Counted from the stretch's first letter, positions 7,365 through 16,145 are shown. The stretch is DNA of 33,979 nt from Methanococcoides sp. (GCA_021108185.1 JAIORJ010000025.1:1-33979), one strand, 5' to 3'. Numbers and translations: made by a program. The notes: generated by a model not told the origin, from the sequence alone.

Positions 7365-8477
7365 TTATAATGATTCTTTTGCGACTTCTCTCAATGTTGC
7401 ACCGAACTCGGATTCTACGATGTGGTTGACTCCGAGTGTCTTTGGATGCAGGTCTATCTCGACGATCACATGTTCGTGTCCCATTTCCTTAAGGGGTAAT
7501 ACCTGTCTTGGTCCGTTTGTGACGGATATCAGTTCCATATTGGATATGTGATCCATTGGGATTGCATGCGGGATTCCGCTTATCACAGCGAAATCGAAGT
7601 TGCTGTACTTGTCCTTTATCAGTTGATCAACAGTATTCCCTGCAATAGGATACTCGTCAAGTCCGCCAATGTTCTCGTGGATGATAACGCCTTTTTCCTT
7701 CAGGTCGTTCGCGATGCATTCTGCATGGTGGCGAACTCTTGGAAGTCCCAGCTTCTCATCGATATTTGCCATATTGACAATATTGTCTGCTTTGCCAAGC
7801 TGCTCAGCTACTTCGTTGATCGCAACTGTGATGTCTGCGAACATATATCCTGTCTCTTTCTTGGCGTTCATGATGACAAGTCCGCGCTTACCTTCCTTGA
7901 GCAATTCGATTATCCTCTGTGCAACCTTGTATTTCACATCGCCGCGTGAAGGCGCAAGATATTCCCGGCTTGCAGCACCATGTCTTAGTTCGACATTGGT
8001 CGCTTCCTCGAGCAGGGCACGCTGTCTTTCGAACTCTGTCTTGTCAATAACACCTACATCGAGTGCGGATTCAAGTGCAATGATCACACCTTTTGTATTG
8101 TTCCTGTAACCTGCGTGCACTTCCACTTCGATAACCGGCACATCAAGGTCTGCCTCCATTACCGGCTCATGCATTTCCTCTCCGATTATCATGCTGGCAC
8201 AGGTGCCCACAACACCGATTAGCTTCGGCTTGAACATCTCGTTCACTTTATGGAGTACATTTACCAGTGCATCATGCCCTCCAAAAACGAAACCGGTTTC
8301 ATCAAGGGCAGTTGTAACTACATGTATGCCGTCCTCTTCCAACAATCTCGCATGCTTGAAAGAGCATCCAGGTGGTCCGTGCAGTACTGCAACATCGACA
8401 TTCAGGTCCCTTAAAGTGTACAATGAAGCCACGATGGAACTTGGTCGTGGGTGTATGATCGTAATATTCTTGTCCAT
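7365..8477 (-). CDS. cfbD: Ni-sirohydrochlorin a,c-diamide reductive cyclase subunit CfbD (NifD-like)
   Basis: CfbD is the nitrogenase-like catalytic component that works with CfbC to reduce the macrocycle by six electrons and close the gamma-lactam ring, giving seco-F430. The 370-residue protein is shorter than NifD. It keeps cysteines in the right setting for a shared iron-sulfur cluster: C38 in [13 protein letters not shown] and C93 in [14 protein letters not shown]. The C-terminal half (about 200-370) has the alternating strand-helix character of an oxidoreductase type 1 fold. It lies 16 bases upstream of cfbC. The 88-base gap before it, on the cfbE side, holds a 24-bp tandem repeat. Confidence 0.94.
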   Translation of the reverse strand: MDKNITIIHPRPSSIVASLYTLRDLNVDVAVLHGPPGCSFKHARLLEEDGIHVVTTALDETGFVFGGHDALVNVLHKVNEMFKPKLIGVVGTCASMIIGEEMHEPVMEADLDVPVIEVEVHAGYRNNTKGVIIALESALDVGVIDKTEFERQRALLEEATNVELRHGAASREYLAPSRGDVKYKVAQRIIELLKEGKRGLVIMNAKKETGYMFADITVAINEVAEQLGKADNIVNMANIDEKLGLPRVRHHAECIANDLKEKGVIIHENIGGLDEYPIAGNTVDQLIKDKYSNFDFAVISGIPHAIPMDHISNMELISVTNGPRQVLPLKEMGHEHVIVEIDLHPKTLGVNHIVESEFGATLREVAKESL

Positions 8478-8499
8478 GATAGTTCCTCATTTTTGATAT

Positions 8500-8562
8500 T
8501 TTTATGAAATGTATGATCGTATATTTTATGAACTGTATAATCGTAAATTTTATGATGATACG
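8500..8562. repeat. 24-bp tandem repeat, about 2.6 copies, between cfbE and cfbD
   Basis: Unit one spans 8500-8523 and unit two 8524-8547. They agree at 21 of 24 positions. A partial third copy (TTTTATGATGATACG) occupies 8548-8562. The unit reads TTTTATGAA-TGTAT-ATCGTA on the plus strand. The repeat fills most of the only sizeable gap inside the cfb operon, just upstream of cfbD, whose start is at 8477. It could be an internal promoter or operator, an mRNA processing site, or neutral slippage. Confidence 0.8.
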
Positions 8563-8565
8563 TTT

Positions 8566-9930
8566 TTATCTGAAACATTTGACACACGACAATATAATGT
8601 CGCCAGCGGTGGAATTTATCAGGGCGGTGTCGATTCCTTCTTCAAGTGAGCGCACATAATATGCGTTATCATATTTTATATCACGCATACGGGTTCCCAC
8701 TAAAATCACCTTGTCCATCATTTTTCCCCTTCTCTGAAGGAGGTCCGACACATTCTCAGGCGGGAGGCCTTCACATACCTGTTCTGCTTCTTCACCAAGT
8801 ACGATAACAACCTTTCCCTCTTCAGATGTCAGAGCATAATCAAGTGCTTTTTCCACGGACAATATGTCCATTCCTGAATTGGAATTATCTATTAGTATCC
8901 TGCTTTCAAGTTCGCTCTTTGTCATCCTTCCGGTAAGACCCTTGAAATCACGAACTGTTTCTGATATATCTTCCTCATCAACCCCGAACGAAATTGCTAT
9001 TGCAGAAGCTGCGGCGAGGGCTATGGTATAAGCAGAAACATCGAATCCTTTTGTTGTGGTCGTTCTGATGGTGGATTTTGGTGTACGAATGGAAACTTCT
9101 TTTCCTGTTATCGTTACGTTCACATCGGCAACATTGTCAGGTTCATCGCTAAAAGTTATCGTGTCGATATTCTTTTCCCGGGTAGAAGCTATGGCTTTTT
9201 CTGCGTTTGAACTGATCAATAGAATACTGTCAGCCTTTGCATTTTCCACCATCTGCAATTTAGCATCACTTGCCCATGCAGTGCCCGAGGCTATCCTGTA
9301 ATCCAGTTCTAGTGATGTGATAACTCCAATATCCGCACATCCGGTGCCTCCAATGGATGTTTCAAAAATAATTACGTCAGGTCTGAGCCTTTCCTTTTCC
9401 ATGATCTCAATGGCTATGAGGATGCTTCCGGGTGCAATGCTCAGCCCTTTGTGGATGATTGTGGCAATACCCTCTTTCCAGTATTCAAGTCCTCTGGATG
9501 TATGAAGTAGAACTGTCTGTTTCCTTGAAATAATGTCTGCCAGAAGAGATGCAGTACTTGTCTTGGCCTTTGTACCGGTGATCTCAATGACCTTTTGTCC
9601 GGCAAGACGTTCACTTTCATTGATAAGCTGTCCCACCATTTTATGATGTGTGACAACAGGGTTCCCTTTTTTTCTTGCACTTTTCAGTACTTTGAAATTC
9701 GGGTCCAGATGAACTGGAGCTACAACGATTTCCGTAGGTTTTAGCTCAATTTCGTCCTTTGAAGAAAGAACAGGAAAAAATGTTTGCAGATCAGATATTG
9801 TCACATCGTCCAGTGTATCATAGACATCGATGGCACGGACATTATATCCAAGCCGTGCCATCTCTTTTGCAACAGGAATTCCGGCGTGCGTCAGGTCGAG
9901 CACGACCGCATCCTTCTGACCTGCGTTCAT
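8566..9930 (-). CDS. cfbE: Coenzyme F430 synthetase CfbE (Mur ligase family)
   Basis: CfbE catalyses the last step of F430 synthesis, the ATP-dependent closure of the carbocyclic F-ring of seco-F430. The 454-residue protein is a MurE/MurF-like ligase. A Rossmann-like N-terminal region covers about 1-110, and the Mur P-loop TGTKAKTSTA lies at 118-127. A central domain contains the IFETSIGGTG segment, and the C-terminal ligase domain includes GLTGRMTKSE and DNSNSGMD. In a bacterium this would be called a peptidoglycan ligase. In this archaeal cluster, between cfbA and cfbD, CfbE is the clear reading. The ATG lies 14 bases after the cfbA stop, so the two are co-transcribed. Confidence 0.93.
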   Translation of the reverse strand: MNAGQKDAVVLDLTHAGIPVAKEMARLGYNVRAIDVYDTLDDVTISDLQTFFPVLSSKDEIELKPTEIVVAPVHLDPNFKVLKSARKKGNPVVTHHKMVGQLINESERLAGQKVIEITGTKAKTSTASLLADIISRKQTVLLHTSRGLEYWKEGIATIIHKGLSIAPGSILIAIEIMEKERLRPDVIIFETSIGGTGCADIGVITSLELDYRIASGTAWASDAKLQMVENAKADSILLISSNAEKAIASTREKNIDTITFSDEPDNVADVNVTITGKEVSIRTPKSTIRTTTTKGFDVSAYTIALAAASAIAISFGVDEEDISETVRDFKGLTGRMTKSELESRILIDNSNSGMDILSVEKALDYALTSEEGKVVIVLGEEAEQVCEGLPPENVSDLLQRRGKMMDKVILVGTRMRDIKYDNAYYVRSLEEGIDTALINSTAGDIILSCVKCFR

Positions 9931-9944
9931 AGTTATTGGTCTGT

Positions 9945-10340
9945 TTACATTACTTCCATTGCTCTCTCGAATACGAGCTCTGCAAGAAGTTCGTGGTGTC
10001 CGAGTGGTTTTCCATAAGTGACCGTCACTTCGTTTCCATCCACTGTGAACTTACCTTCCTTTGTTTCCGGGTCGAGCTTGAGTATTTCCGGAATATCTTC
10101 TGTGATGTGAATTCCTGATGCAAGGAATACAGGTACAGCTACGATCTTTGTAACGCCTGTGCCTTCGAAGTCAGCAAGAGCTTCCTGAACTGTTGGAACT
10201 GTGTTCTCCATGAAACCTGCTTTTATCACATACTCAGGGTGTTTTTTTCCAATTGTAGCTGCTATCTCTGAGACAACTTCTTTGTTGTAAGGCAGTCTGC
10301 TTCCGTGGCCAATGGCTAAGATTCCTATCTTTTCGCTCAT
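9945..10340 (-). CDS. cfbA: Sirohydrochlorin nickelochelatase CfbA (small CbiX)
   Basis: CfbA inserts nickel into sirohydrochlorin, the committed step of F430 synthesis, and can act as a cobaltochelatase in vitro. The 131-residue protein is the short, homodimeric CbiX type. The two metal-site histidines are H12 ([13 protein letters not shown]) and H78 ([11 protein letters not shown]). A GAGGT ribosome binding site lies about 9 bases before the ATG. It is the first gene of the cfbA-E-D-C-B-endA operon, so regulation of the whole pathway probably acts in the 368-base region upstream. Confidence 0.95.
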   Translation of the reverse strand: MSEKIGILAIGHGSRLPYNKEVVSEIAATIGKKHPEYVIKAGFMENTVPTVQEALADFEGTGVTKIVAVPVFLASGIHITEDIPEILKLDPETKEGKFTVDGNEVTVTYGKPLGHHELLAELVFERAMEVM

Positions 10341-10708
10341 TTTTTATACCTCTAATGTGTTGGATTTTAATTTCAAATTGTTTCGCTTTTCGATGAAAAG
10401 GAATGCAAGATAATCAATGTTCATCTGTTCATCCCATTTTTCGAGAAGCTTTAATTTGGCACGGTGTTCATACGTTTGTACACCGTTTGTGTTACTACTA
10501 TGATATTGTGATTACATAAAAACAATTCGGGTTTGTTCTTGTCAGTACTATGCACACCTTTTAAAAATAAATTATTGTGGGCGCAAATACTGTATAGAAA
10601 ATATGGGCAAACCTTGAAATGAAAAATAGCGATTAAAAATAGTGAAATCAATATCAGGTAGACGATATGGTCAATAAAATAAGAAAAAGAATATCTATAA
10701 AAAAAGAA
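10341..10708. other. 368-base region upstream of the cfb operon
   Basis: No convincing gene is present; short open frames here look random. It holds the probable cfbA promoter on the minus strand. A candidate TATA-like A/T stretch is the minus-strand ATTTATTTTTAAAA at about 10570-10557, and a dyad lies at 10461-10486 (separate entry). The right part near 10675-10705 is A-rich on the plus strand, which gives a U-rich 3' end to the minus-strand DUF2150 transcript and could terminate it. The long leader implied between promoter and cfbA could also act at the RNA level, but I recognise no known riboswitch. Confidence 0.5.
10461..10486. promoter_or_regulatory. Dyad upstream of cfbA, putative operator or leader hairpin
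   Basis: Perfect 7-bp arms ACGGTGT (10461-10467) and ACACCGT (10480-10486) flank a 12-base centre containing TCATAC. The site is about 120 bases upstream of the cfbA ATG. It could bind a dimeric repressor or form a hairpin in a long leader. TCATAC equals one half-site of the bacterial NikR operator, but the partner half at the required spacing is absent, so a NikR assignment is not supported. Confidence 0.4.
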
Positions 10709-11332
10709 TCAGGAGCCGTCGTCTTCTCCGTCATCCTCTTTGTAACCATCAGCTCCGATCATGGCAGCTTCAACGGAATCAATACCATCGAGCCATTCTG
10801 CAACAAGGCCGTATGGGAGATCTTCCATGGCAGCTTCTGGCAGACTTTTACCGTCCAGTATAAGTGCTCCGACCTGGGCAATGCATGTTATGGCCGAGTC
10901 AATATCTTCTGCTTCTTCAAATTCGATCGCTACTGCAATGAGATCTTCGATGCTTGATTCTTTATCAAAGTCGCCTGCTATGTAGCACTCGCATGCTGCG
11001 AAGCTTCCTGCAAGGGCTGTCTGTACAGACTCGAGCATCATATCAATGTCCTCGGACACAGGTTCGACCTCTTCGAGTGTAATATCTCTGATATCCTTAA
11101 TTATCGCGATCGCATCATCTAAAGGAAGTGTCTTATTCTCGTATTTTGCAATGACCTTCAGGCATGCGAGAATGATGTCATCTTCCATAGTGACAAAAAT
11201 CGCACCTTCTTTCCCGGAGTTTTCCTCTTCTTCCTTGAACTCGAATCCGCTTTCTTTCACTTGACCGAGCCAGTTGCTCCAGCGCTCTGTTGTATAAAAA
11301 TCATGGTCGATTTTTTCATGTGTGTCCGACAT
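10709..11332 (-). CDS. DUF2150 family protein
   Basis: This 207-residue acidic protein matches an archaeal family of unknown function that I recognise from haloarchaea and methanosarcinal genomes. Family features are an N-terminal FYTTERWSNWL motif (about residues 12-22), a helical middle (DIILACLKVIAKYENKTLPLDDA) and the SVQTALAGSFAACECY segment. The C-terminus is very acidic (DDGEDDGS). There is no signal peptide or membrane helix, so it is predicted cytoplasmic. The frame extends to 11356, but the ATG at 11332 is chosen because GAGGT lies about 9 bases upstream. No function can be given. Confidence 0.82.
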   Translation of the reverse strand: MSDTHEKIDHDFYTTERWSNWLGQVKESGFEFKEEEENSGKEGAIFVTMEDDIILACLKVIAKYENKTLPLDDAIAIIKDIRDITLEEVEPVSEDIDMMLESVQTALAGSFAACECYIAGDFDKESSIEDLIAVAIEFEEAEDIDSAITCIAQVGALILDGKSLPEAAMEDLPYGLVAEWLDGIDSVEAAMIGADGYKEDDGEDDGS

Positions 11333-11408
11333 TTTAGTACCTCTTTCAATTTTCACTTATTGGGTATATCTAGGACATGTTCCGGTATTAATATAAAAGA
11401 CATTCGAG

Positions 11409-11861
11409 TCAGGGTAATAGCTCGACTTTCTTCAATGTAACTGAAGGGTCAGCTTCCATCTCTACAGTGCCCATCACTTTCAGAATGGTACACCTTTCTC
11501 CGTTGCGAAGTCCTTTTGGATAGCAAAGCTCATATGTCTCAGCATCCAGTTTCTCATCACATTTTGGTGCCTGATATCTTATCTTTGAACCTTCGATAGC
11601 CTTTTTTGAGTCCAGTAATGCAAAGATCGGTGCTTTAACAACATCGACGACCATCGCTCCTTTATCATGGACAAAACACTCATGAAGGGTATCGTTCCTT
11701 ACCTTTACTACCCTGTACTTCTTTCCTTTTTCAAGGCTCATACAGGTGTTTTTCAGTTTGCACTGCTCGCATTCCGGCGTCTCTCCATCGAAGAAGAACT
11801 CTGCACCTTCTTTTGCGAGTCTGGTTCCAATGAGCGTTATAGTGGTATCCATGTCCTCCAT
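11409..11861 (-). CDS. UPF0179 family protein with cysteine cluster
   Basis: This 150-residue protein belongs to a conserved archaeal family without known function. The N-terminal half contains CEQCKLKNTC (C34, C37, C43 approximately), with further cysteines near 62, 100, 113 and 124. This pattern suggests zinc or an iron-sulfur cluster, though no ligand set is established. The fold looks like small beta-barrel segments (EKGKKYRVVKVRNDTLHECFVHDKGAMVVDVV when read in parts). GGTG lies about 6 bases before the ATG at 11861; a second ATG at 11852 is possible. It sits between egsA and the DUF2150 gene on the same strand, but gaps of 75-125 bases suggest separate promoters. Confidence 0.8.
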   Translation of the reverse strand: MEDMDTTITLIGTRLAKEGAEFFFDGETPECEQCKLKNTCMSLEKGKKYRVVKVRNDTLHECFVHDKGAMVVDVVKAPIFALLDSKKAIEGSKIRYQAPKCDEKLDAETYELCYPKGLRNGERCTILKVMGTVEMEADPSVTLKKVELLP

Positions 11862-11985
11862 TTAATCACCTTGTGTTATGAGATCGTAATGACCTTAGTA
11901 ATATATGATAATTTTTGGGTATATCAAACCCGCTCTTCTTATATAGATATAGATATACTGATAATCCCTGAATTCAGACCTTTTT

Positions 11986-13059
11986 TTAGGATATGACCTT
12001 TGTCTTCTTTGCGACTATTTCAGCGGCATCAGGTGTCAGCCCAGTGCCAAGTATGGTATATCTTTCAGGTCTGATAGTATGTGAGAGTACAAGTGCTTCT
12101 AATATATACTTATCTTCAATACCCAGCTCTTTGGCAGTAGTGGGTGCTCCTATCAGCTTTAAAGCATCACTTATCCTTTTCCAGTCACCGCCATGAAGGT
12201 ACATCATCAATATTGTACCAACACCACATTGTTCGCCGTGAAGTGCCGGTTCATCTGCTACCCGGTCAAGGGCATGGCTGAACATATGCTCAGATCCGGA
12301 TGCCGGTCTTGATGAACCTGCAATGCTCATTGCGACCCCGCTTGAGACAAGTGCCTTAACGACCATTCTGACGGAGCTTTCAAGTTCGGGCTTTATCGAA
12401 TCCGCTGAATCGATAAGTATCTGTGCGGTCATGCTTGCAAGTGCGGCGGCATATTCACTGAACGGCACATTCTGTAGCCGGCTTGCGAGTTGCCAGTCAA
12501 GCACTGCAGTACAATTCGAGATAATGTCTCCACAGCCTGCTGCTAATAATCTGTAAGGCGCATTGGCTATGATCTCCGTATCTGCAATAACTGCCATTGG
12601 TGCGTTAGCCTGGACCGATGTCGTAGTTCTCCCATCCTTAATGGAAGCTCTCGAAGAGACGATACCATCATGTGAAGCAGCAGTCGGGACACTTATGAAC
12701 GGCACTTCCAGCTCAGTGGCAGCAAGTTTCGCGACATCGATGGTCTTACCGCTACCCACACCCAAAAAGTATTTGGTGCCTGATTCTATTGCATGCTTCC
12801 TTATCCTTTCAACTTCTTTCATGGATGCTGATTCCGAGATCATCAGCTCGACGTTCTGGCCTACATCCTGCAATGAATCCTGAACGATCTCACCTGCTAT
12901 CCCTTTGGTACTCTTTCCTGTGACCACTAATGCGTTGTCGATAAGTTTCAGGTCTGTGCAGACATCTCTGACCTCGTTGATGACACCATTTCCTATCACA
13001 ACATTTCTTGGTAGCTGCATCCATTTCTTCTGTCCGTTCATATCATGCGTCACATCCAT
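11986..13059 (-). CDS. egsA: sn-Glycerol-1-phosphate dehydrogenase (EgsA)
   Basis: EgsA reduces dihydroxyacetone phosphate to sn-glycerol-1-phosphate with NAD(P)H, setting the stereochemistry of archaeal membrane lipids. The 357-residue protein has the NAD-binding [12 protein letters not shown] motif (100-111), the phosphate/nicotinamide loop [11 protein letters not shown] (123-133) and the zinc ligands D178 (GCGDIISN), H258 (GSEHMFSH) and H274 (ALHGEQCG). The length is typical. The ATG at 13059 has no ribosome binding site; a minus-strand TATA-like element around 13101-13089 would give a leader of only about 10 bases. It is divergent from the DUF63 gene, and the two promoters share a 92-base gap. 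Confidence 0.96.
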   Translation of the reverse strand: MDVTHDMNGQKKWMQLPRNVVIGNGVINEVRDVCTDLKLIDNALVVTGKSTKGIAGEIVQDSLQDVGQNVELMISESASMKEVERIRKHAIESGTKYFLGVGSGKTIDVAKLAATELEVPFISVPTAASHDGIVSSRASIKDGRTTTSVQANAPMAVIADTEIIANAPYRLLAAGCGDIISNCTAVLDWQLASRLQNVPFSEYAAALASMTAQILIDSADSIKPELESSVRMVVKALVSSGVAMSIAGSSRPASGSEHMFSHALDRVADEPALHGEQCGVGTILMMYLHGGDWKRISDALKLIGAPTTAKELGIEDKYILEALVLSHTIRPERYTILGTGLTPDAAEIVAKKTKVIS

Positions 13060-13151
13060 GTGTATATGGTAATCTGTATCTCTGACACCATATATTATTA
13101 AGCATTAGTGTTATTAGATTATTCCTACAGCTTTTCCAACAGTGAGAAATA

Positions 13152-14003
13152 ATGTGCCCGTATGTAGATAAGATCTTGGAATTTGTGAACCGTTATTATC
13201 TTGAACCGATCTTTCAGGATAGTGGATACAATGTAGTGAATACCCTTACCTGGGCACTTATACTGGGAATTTGTGTTTTTGCGGTTGCCTGGTTGCTTGA
13301 GAAATGGAATGTCGAGGTTGATGACAAGTTTGTATTTTCCATCATTCCTTTCATACTTGCAGGCTCATCTTTAAGGGTGATCGAGGATGCGGGTGTTTTT
13401 GATGCACCTTTGAGCTATCTGTTTATCACTCCAAATATCTATTTCTTTGTGTTCATGGTCACAGTGTTCTGTCTGCTGTTGTCCAGGCTGATCGCTTCTT
13501 CAGAAAAGGTCTCTGACTGGAAGGTGCCTTTTGCATCACTTGGCTTATGCTGGTTCGTAATTAACATCATAACCCTTCTCATAGTGGAAGATATCACTCG
13601 TCCGTTCATTCTTGTTGCCATCGTCTCACTGGGGACGGTCCTTGCAGGGGCAATATATGTTGCTTTTAATAAGGCAGGTATTTCCTTTGTAAAGGACCCT
13701 CTGAACATGATGATCATCTGGTCTCATCTTTTGGATGCATCGTCCACTTTTATCGGTGTTGATATCCTTGGATACTATGAAAAGCACGTTGTTCCTGCTT
13801 ATCTGATCGATCTGACCGGTACTGCGCTTGTCATGTTCCCATTGAAATTGGCCATCTTCCTTCCGGTGATCTATATTATAGACACGCAATTCGTTGCCGA
13901 TGATGAATCAAAGAGGTTGAGGACGTTTGTCAAGATGGTGATAATCATCCTTGGTCTTTCACCTGCGTGCAGGAACACTATCAGAATGGCACTCGGGATC
14001 TGA
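13152..14003 (+). CDS. DUF63 family polytopic membrane protein
   Basis: This 283-residue membrane protein has about eight hydrophobic helices and matches the archaeal DUF63 family of unknown function. Recognisable features are an N-terminal YYLEPI segment, a first helix around 30-48, the FILAGSSLRVIEDAG motif (67-81) and HLLDASSTFIGVDILGY (about 192-208), which carries polar residues inside the membrane. The C-terminal ILGLSPACRNTIRMALGI is also family-like. The ATG has no strong ribosome binding site. A SpoIIM-like membrane protein gene follows within a few to about 70 bases, so the two are probably co-transcribed and may act together. Confidence 0.85.
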   Translation: MCPYVDKILEFVNRYYLEPIFQDSGYNVVNTLTWALILGICVFAVAWLLEKWNVEVDDKFVFSIIPFILAGSSLRVIEDAGVFDAPLSYLFITPNIYFFVFMVTVFCLLLSRLIASSEKVSDWKVPFASLGLCWFVINIITLLIVEDITRPFILVAIVSLGTVLAGAIYVAFNKAGISFVKDPLNMMIIWSHLLDASSTFIGVDILGYYEKHVVPAYLIDLTGTALVMFPLKLAIFLPVIYIIDTQFVADDESKRLRTFVKMVIIILGLSPACRNTIRMALGI

Positions 14004-14074
14004 TTATAATGGATGTGAACAACGATATTTCTGTTGATACGGGCCTTGGGGGAACTATTTGCCGGAGTGGCTGT

Positions 14075-14659
14075 ATGATCCGCGAGTACCTTCGTGGGCT
14101 TGTGCCGGAAATAGGTATCATTGTGTTCTTGTTCATTGCCTCTGTCATTGTAGGCTATGCTCATACGGCAGTTGATCCTTCTTCCTCCACCATGTCACTT
14201 GAAGGGCTGGATGAACTTATAGAGCTTATCAAAAGCCTGAACGCTTTTGAAATAATGCTCTTCATATTTTTCAACAATGCCATTAAAAGTCTCATTGCGT
14301 TCGTATTCGGATTGGGCTTTGGCATTATTCCCCTGTTGTTCGTGGTCTCGAACGGTTATATCCTTGGCGTGGTCACCTATCTCGAATCAATGGATAATGG
14401 TCTTGCTTATGTTGCCATAGCAATTCTTCCGCATGGTGTGATAGAACTGCCCATGATACTGATCTCGGCTGCAATGGGGCTCAGGATGGGTCTGCTTGTG
14501 TTCAATGCACTGGCTGGTAGGGATGTGGCTCTCAAACAGGAGTTCTTGCAGGGTCTGAATGTTTTCTTCCGTTTCATCGCTCCTTTGCTTTTGGTGGCAG
14601 CGGCTATTGAAACTTTCATAACTCCTTTGTTGATCGCATTGTTCACCGGGTCGATCTGA
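14075..14659 (+). CDS. Stage II sporulation protein M-like (SpoIIM/DUF95) membrane protein
   Basis: This protein matches the SpoIIM/DUF95 superfamily, which in archaea has no sporulation role and unknown function. From the ATG at 14075 it is 194 residues, beginning MIREYLRGLVPEIGI, the usual family opening. Five to six transmembrane helices follow, with conserved FFNNAIKSLIAFVFGLGFGIIP and LPHGVIELPMILISAAMGL segments. GGAGTGG lies about 5 bases upstream of this ATG. An earlier ATG at 14009 (216 residues), five bases after the DUF63 stop, is also possible, but its extra N-terminus looks unlike the family. The pairing with DUF63 suggests a membrane complex; no substrate can be inferred. Confidence 0.85.
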   Translation: MIREYLRGLVPEIGIIVFLFIASVIVGYAHTAVDPSSSTMSLEGLDELIELIKSLNAFEIMLFIFFNNAIKSLIAFVFGLGFGIIPLLFVVSNGYILGVVTYLESMDNGLAYVAIAILPHGVIELPMILISAAMGLRMGLLVFNALAGRDVALKQEFLQGLNVFFRFIAPLLLVAAAIETFITPLLIALFTGSI

Positions 14660-14765
14660 CCTTTTCGTCATCTTTTAGAATTATGGCCTTTCTCTTGTTG
14701 TAGTAAGAATAAGTCTTTTATAACGCATGTTCCATTGTATCACAAAAACCCGGAGAACAAAAAGG

Positions 14766-15923
14766 ATGATCGACAGGAAAGAGATTATTGAGATTGCGGA
14801 GAGCTATTATACTGATGACATAAAGATTGGTACAGTTGCTTCTCACTCAGGATTGGATGTATTTGACGGTGCTATAGAGGAAAATTTCGAGACCTTTGCA
14901 ATATGCCAGGCTGGTCGTGAAAAGACATATACCGAGTACTTCAAGTCAAAAAGGGACGCTAATGGCAAGGTTGTGCGCGGTATCGTTGATGATCATGTTG
15001 TATATGATAAGTTCAATGAGCTCATGATCCCCGAGAATCAGCAGAAGCTTGTGGACGACAACGTTCTTTTCATACCCAACAGGTCCTTTACTTCCTACTG
15101 TGACATCGATGAGGTCGAGAACGATTTCCGTGTGCCAATGGTCGGAAGCAGGAACATGCTTCGAAGTGAGGAGCGCGGTATGGACCAGGACTATTACTGG
15201 CTTCTTGAGAAGGCAGGCCTTCCATTCCCTGAAAGGATAAACGATCCTGAAGATATCGATGAGCTTGTAATGGTAAAGCTCCCTCATGCAGTAAAGAAAC
15301 TTGAGCGTGGGTTCTTCACTGCCGGAACTTACAGTGAATATGTGGAGAAGTCCGAGTCCCTCATCAAACAGGGTGTGATCACAAGGGAAGCCCTTGCAGA
15401 AGCAAGGATCGAGCGCTATATCATTGGCCCGGTCTTCAATTTTGATATGTTCTATTCCCCTATCGAGGAAGAAATGAACAAGACCGAGATCCTTGGTGTT
15501 GACTGGAGGTTCGAGACAAGTCTGGATGGTCATGTCAGGCTTCCTGCGCCACAGCAGATGAATCTCGCTGAACACCAGTTAACTCCTGAGTACACAGTAT
15601 GTGGTCACAATTCTGCAACACTTCGTGAATCTCTCCTTGAGGAGGTCTTCAAACTTTCAGAAATGTATATCAAGGCATCCAAGGAGTTCTATGACCCTGG
15701 GGTCATTGGTCCTTTCTGCCTCCAGACCTGCATTGATAAAGATCTGAACTTCCATATCTATGATGTTGCTCCAAGGGTTGGCGGCGGTACGAACGTTCAC
15801 ATGTCCGTTGGTCATCCCTACGCCAATACACTATGGCGTAAGCCTATGAGCACTGGAAGGCGCGTTGCCTTTGAGGTACGCCGTGCAATCGAATCCGGGC
15901 AGCTAGATAAGATCATAACATGA
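14766..15923 (+). CDS. purP: PurP family: formate-dependent IMP biosynthesis ATP-grasp ligase
   Basis: PurP converts AICAR to FAICAR using formate and ATP, the archaeal replacement for the folate-dependent step of purine synthesis. The 385-residue protein shows the family pattern. The N-terminal TVASHSGLDVFDGAIEE and CQAGREKTY segments are nucleotide/substrate-binding, a degenerate ATP-grasp centre follows, and the C-terminal GVDWRFETSLDGHVRLPAP and YDVAPRVGGGTN motifs contact phosphate and metal. The frame extends to 14727, but the ATG at 14766 gives the usual family N-terminus MIDRKEI. A TATA-like CTTTTATAACG lies at about 14713-14724. Archaea often carry PurP paralogues, some not proven to make FAICAR, so the exact reaction is less certain than the family. 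Confidence 0.85.
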   Translation: MIDRKEIIEIAESYYTDDIKIGTVASHSGLDVFDGAIEENFETFAICQAGREKTYTEYFKSKRDANGKVVRGIVDDHVVYDKFNELMIPENQQKLVDDNVLFIPNRSFTSYCDIDEVENDFRVPMVGSRNMLRSEERGMDQDYYWLLEKAGLPFPERINDPEDIDELVMVKLPHAVKKLERGFFTAGTYSEYVEKSESLIKQGVITREALAEARIERYIIGPVFNFDMFYSPIEEEMNKTEILGVDWRFETSLDGHVRLPAPQQMNLAEHQLTPEYTVCGHNSATLRESLLEEVFKLSEMYIKASKEFYDPGVIGPFCLQTCIDKDLNFHIYDVAPRVGGGTNVHMSVGHPYANTLWRKPMSTGRRVAFEVRRAIESGQLDKIIT

Positions 15924-15933
15924 TTGGAATATT

Positions 15934-15985
15934 TTGAAGCTCCCTCGGAGTTTCTCTTTCTTCTCTTTTTTATTTTGTATTCTTT
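15934..15985 (+). terminator. Probable terminator after the purP-family gene
   Basis: A small CTCC-CTC-GGAG hairpin is followed by a long pyrimidine/T-rich tract from about 15950 to 15985. The stem is only 4 bp, so termination would rest mainly on the T-rich tract, as is common in archaea. Confidence 0.4.
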
Positions 15986-16050
15986 TTTATTGATTTTCAT
16001 TGCCGGGAGGATTCTTTTCATTGGTTTTTATATTCCACCTTCTATAATGC

Positions 16051-16070
16051 CGAAAGCATTATATATTATA
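16051..16070 (+). promoter_or_regulatory. BRE and TATA box for the small gene-pilin unit
   Basis: The sequence CGAAAGCATTATATATTATA combines a purine-rich BRE-like CGAAA with a strong TATA core. A transcription start near 16090-16095 and a leader of about 50 bases to the ATG at 16146 are predicted. It is one of the clearest archaeal promoters in the window. Confidence 0.6.
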
Positions 16071-16145
16071 TGCACAATAATAATTATTATGATGAGGGTG
16101 GGGGTGTGTAAATTCACATTGCTAAACTAATCAGGAGAAGTTCTC

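Noticed and set aside
8500-8562. Repeat units as a small CRISPR array
   Set aside because: The units are directly adjacent with no spacers and are only about 21/24 identical. No cas gene is nearby.
8566-9930. MurE/MurF peptidoglycan ligase
   Set aside because: The fold is of the Mur ligase type, but the gene lies between cfbA and cfbD in an archaeal F430 operon, so CfbE explains it fully.
10461-10486. NikR operator upstream of cfbA
   Set aside because: Only one TCATAC half-site is present. The paired half-site at the known 16-base spacing is missing, so only a generic dyad is reported.
10667-10957. Plus-strand open frame of 96 codons at the end of the DUF2150 gene
   Set aside because: It overlaps the real minus-strand gene, has no ribosome binding site and encodes no recognisable domain.
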